From assembly GCF_001048695.1 (NCBI RefSeq), contig NZ_CVRB01000001.1:1655724-1719723 (forward strand): a DNA stretch of 64,000 nt, in the 5' to 3' direction. The translations under genes and the position numbers were made by a program. Position 1 is the stretch's first letter. Each line of letters begins with the position of its first letter. This document shows, in pieces, positions 62,422 to 64,000 of this stretch. Below the pieces are notes generated by a model that saw only the letters and a list, made by a program, of their open reading frames with translations, made no database searches and was not told where the DNA came from. The DNA comes from Neobacillus massiliamazoniensis (GTDB lineage Bacteria > Bacillota > Bacilli > Bacillales > Cytobacillaceae).

Positions 62422-63120
62422 ATGACAGAGTTGTGGCAATTTATTAATAATGACGTCCTTTTAAAATTAACCTTTTCTGCAATAGCTGGGATAGGAATTG
62501 GATTAGAAAGAGAATTAAAAGGAAAACCGCTAGGTGTAAAAACATGCTTCATAATTTCAGTTATGGCATGTTTGTTAACAGTTGTCTCATATGAATCTGC
62601 TTTCCTTTATTCTAAACCATACTCGCGGCCTATGGATCCAGGCCGAATACCATCTTATATTATTAGTGGAATTGGCTTTTTAGGCGCAGGGGTCATATTA
62701 AGAAGGAGTAACGAAGTAATATCTGGCTTAACAACCGCTTCTTTAGTACTCGCTTCAGCTGGGATTGGGATTACCATTGGCGCAGGGTTTTATTTTGAGG
62801 CAATCACGGGAGTTATTTTTCTAATTATAGGTGTAAAGGTTCTTCCCACTTTATTTGAAAAAATTGGCCCTAAAAAACTAAGGGAAAAAGAAATAAAAGT
62901 AAGGCTGACAATCGAAAAGACGACAAACTTAACCGATTTGTTAAAAGAAATGAAAAACAATAAGCTGGGTGTAAAACACGTTAAAGTTAAAGAGGAATTC
63001 GAAGATATTGTAATTAGTTGCATTGTCATTACCTATAAAGGTGTCTATACTACAGATATTTATTATGTCTTGAAATCATTAATTGGTGTCATTCAAGTAG
63101 AAGTGGAAGCCGTGGACTAA
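62422..63120 (+). CDS. MgtC/SapB-family membrane protein
   Basis: A 232-residue protein with about five helices. GIGIGLERELKGKPLGVKT and PGRIPSYIISGIGFLGAGVI are the hallmarks of the MgtC/SapB family. A cytoplasmic C-terminal domain of about 90 residues follows, as in Bacillus YhiD-like proteins. MgtC proteins affect magnesium homeostasis and membrane energetics. Transport activity is not established. GGGGGAA lies 8 nt before the ATG. A terminator follows directly. Confidence 0.88.
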   Translation: MTELWQFINNDVLLKLTFSAIAGIGIGLERELKGKPLGVKTCFIISVMACLLTVVSYESAFLYSKPYSRPMDPGRIPSYIISGIGFLGAGVILRRSNEVISGLTTASLVLASAGIGITIGAGFYFEAITGVIFLIIGVKVLPTLFEKIGPKKLREKEIKVRLTIEKTTNLTDLLKEMKNNKLGVKHVKVKEEFEDIVISCIVITYKGVYTTDIYYVLKSLIGVIQVEVEAVD

Positions 63121-63121
63121 C

Positions 63122-63152
63122 AAAAGGAAGCCTGTGAGGCATCCTTTTTTTA
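63122..63152 (+). terminator. Terminator of the MgtC-family gene
   Basis: AAAGGA-A-GCCT pairs with AGGC-A-TCCTTT around GTG, then TTTTT. Confidence 0.82.
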
Positions 63153-63156
63153 TTTT

Positions 63157-63339
63157 GGCTGTGTTAAAAGTCATTGTTGATTTTTGAAACTTTGTTGATT
63201 GGAGCGGAAGGCGCGAGACTCCTGCGGGAGTACGGGGCAGGGGAGACCCCACAGGCGCAAGCGCCGAGGAGGCTCCCCGGAACGCCCGCGGAAAGCGAAG
63301 CGCCTGGAGCGCAAATCAACAGACAAGTTTAACAAAGCC
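63157..63339. repeat. GC-rich dispersed repeat (copy 3), compact form with terminal inverted repeats
   Basis: The 183-bp element begins GGCTGTGTTAAA (63157-63168) and ends TTTAACAAAGCC (63328-63339), inverted repeats matching at 11 of 12 positions. Inside, GTTGATTGGAGCG (63194) and GAGCGCAAATCAAC (63307-63320) are also inverted. The GC-rich middle shares GACTCCTGCGGGAGTACGGG and CGAGGAGGCTCCCCGG with the other copies. Open frames across it are artefacts of its composition. Confidence 0.88.
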
Positions 63340-63486
63340 TTTATTTTTAAAATCCGAAAAGATCATGAAGCTTCGATACATTTAGAAGATGGAATAAATG
63401 AATCTGCGCGAGGGTTCTAAACTATTATGAAGAAAAAATTATTAGGTCAGAAAGATTTTATTTGATGTGGAGATATTATAGAAGAA

Positions 63487-63573
63487 TTATTCACACTCTG
63501 TGGATAAAGTGTATTTTAGATTTCTATTAATACCATCTCAATGATTAGATGCTGGGGATAAGGTTGTGAATAA
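63487..63573. promoter_or_regulatory. Cluster of four DnaA boxes
   Basis: One perfect box, TGTGGATAA (63499-63507, complement of TTATCCACA), and three with one mismatch, TTATTCACA (63487-63495), TGGGGATAA (63553-63561) and TGTGAATAA (63565-63573), lie within 87 bp. They are upstream of the rRNA promoters. No dnaA or dnaN gene is in view, so this is not shown to be an origin. Confidence 0.6.
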
Positions 63574-63639
63574 TTGGTTTAAACAAATTAAGACGAAAAA
63601 GTAATTGAAAAACTTCAATAAAAAAATTATAAAATTATG

Positions 63640-63668
63640 TTGCAATCATTTTTTTATCATGGTATATT
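63640..63668 (+). promoter_or_regulatory. rRNA promoter P1
   Basis: TTGCAA (63640-63645), 17-nt spacer and TATATT (63663-63668), about 255 nt before 16S. Confidence 0.6.
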
Positions 63669-63723
63669 TGATCTCGTCCTCATCAAGAGAGTCAAACGGT
63701 TAGAAAGAAATTTAAAAAACTTG

Positions 63724-63753
63724 TTGACATGATAATGAGCGATATGTTAAGAT
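63724..63753 (+). promoter_or_regulatory. rRNA promoter P2
   Basis: A perfect TTGACA (63724-63729), 18-nt spacer and TAAGAT (63748-63753), about 170 nt before 16S. Confidence 0.7.
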
Positions 63754-63826
63754 AAAGAAGTCGCTTTTTGGGCGGATGAGAAAAACTTGATAGTACAAAC
63801 TAATGTTAAATCGAGTTTTAAACACA

Positions 63827-63846
63827 TTGTTCTTTGAAAACTAAAC
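63827..63846 (+). promoter_or_regulatory. rRNA leader conserved box (antitermination/processing)
   Basis: TTGTTCTTTGAAAACTAAAC is the conserved leader segment seen before Bacillus 16S genes, linked to boxA-type antitermination. Confidence 0.7.
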
Positions 63847-63925
63847 AAACAAAAACGTCAACAAACAATAATTATTCACTTCATTTAATGATGTGAAGCC
63901 AACGTAAATTTCGAGCTAAATCAAC

Positions 63926-64000
63926 TTTCTTGGAGAGTTTGATCCTGGCTCAGGACGAACGCTGGCGGCGTGCCTAATACATGCAAGTCGAGCGAATCTT
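63926..64000 (+). rRNA. 16S ribosomal RNA, 5' end (continues beyond window)
   Basis: GAGAGTTTGATCCTGGCTCA and GACGAACGCTGGCGGCGTGC and CTAATACATGCAAGTCGAGC are the universal 5' region of bacterial 16S rRNA, with Bacillus-like wording. The mature 5' end is placed by analogy near the TTTCTTGG before GAGAG. Only the first 75 nt are inside the window. Confidence 0.97.

Noticed and set aside
63199..63420. A 73-residue open frame across the third GC-rich repeat
   Set aside because: The same frame type appears in copy 1 (18786-19004) because of the repeat's composition. There is no ribosome site, and the sequence is that of the structured element.

Overview
The window is a low-GC Firmicutes chromosome segment, most likely from a Bacillaceae member (Bacillus/Neobacillus-like). 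The grounds are strong AAGGAGG ribosome sites with many GTG and TTG starts, bdbDC, a T-box leader, PerR- and cre-like sites, Bacillus-type GC-rich dispersed intergenic repeats, and a Bacillus-like 16S 5' end at the right edge. The genus is inference.

Layout: 1-5.7 kb holds the end of a teichoic-acid or surface-glycan cluster: two tandem GT4 glycosyltransferases, a GT14-like transferase, a CDP-glycerol glycerophosphotransferase, and a TagD cytidylyltransferase fused to a degenerate Gfo/Idh/MocA domain. 6-16.9 kb is a mixed envelope and redox region: a Tat-exported phosphoesterase, a DUF421 protein, a lactonase, the bdbDC thiol oxidase pair followed by decayed fragments, a surface 5'-nucleotidase with three 59-residue repeats, a glutaredoxin-thioredoxin reductase fusion, Dps, and a LysM cell-wall hydrolase.

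17-32.3 kb is a nitrogen and diamine catabolic island. An APC permease, a glutamate dehydrogenase unit and an aldehyde dehydrogenase-patA-gabT-gabD operon each sit behind a textbook sigma-54 -24/-12 promoter. Each promoter also has an upstream copy of a TATGCA-N4-TGAATA-like site. A PAS-containing sigma-54 activator is encoded in the middle. A family III CoA-transferase, a glutaryl-CoA-dehydrogenase-like protein and a DUF3870 protein follow. Together the genes can be read as putrescine to succinate and/or cadaverine to glutarate to crotonyl-CoA. An IS3-family element has landed inside the terminator of this last unit.

34-46.7 kb carries a HAD hydrolase, a nucleoside deoxyribosyltransferase-like protein, a 1240-residue GH18/deacetylase/GT2 membrane protein, a T-box-controlled class V aminotransferase-serA operon, and the divergent hom-thrC-thrB operon with a perfect inverted-repeat operator candidate.

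46.8-58.9 kb looks like a self-contained uptake and catabolic system. It comprises a large MalT/BTAD (SARP-like) activator, a five-gene LIV-type ABC transporter, an unrecognised 59-residue protein, a KAS III-like enzyme with an altered triad, an alpha/beta hydrolase and an acyl-CoA ligase. The two promoter regions carry GTAACT direct repeats spaced exactly 11 bp and ending 9 bp before a -10-like hexamer, which is the arrangement used by SARP activators. This is the best candidate for an undescribed system.

58.9-64 kb holds an orphan pair of Opp-type permeases, a phosphoesterase lipoprotein, tRNA-Ala(GGC), an MgtC-family protein, MITE-like repeats, a DnaA-box cluster, and the promoters and first 75 nt of a 16S rRNA gene. 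All calls are by reading alone; no database search was run.
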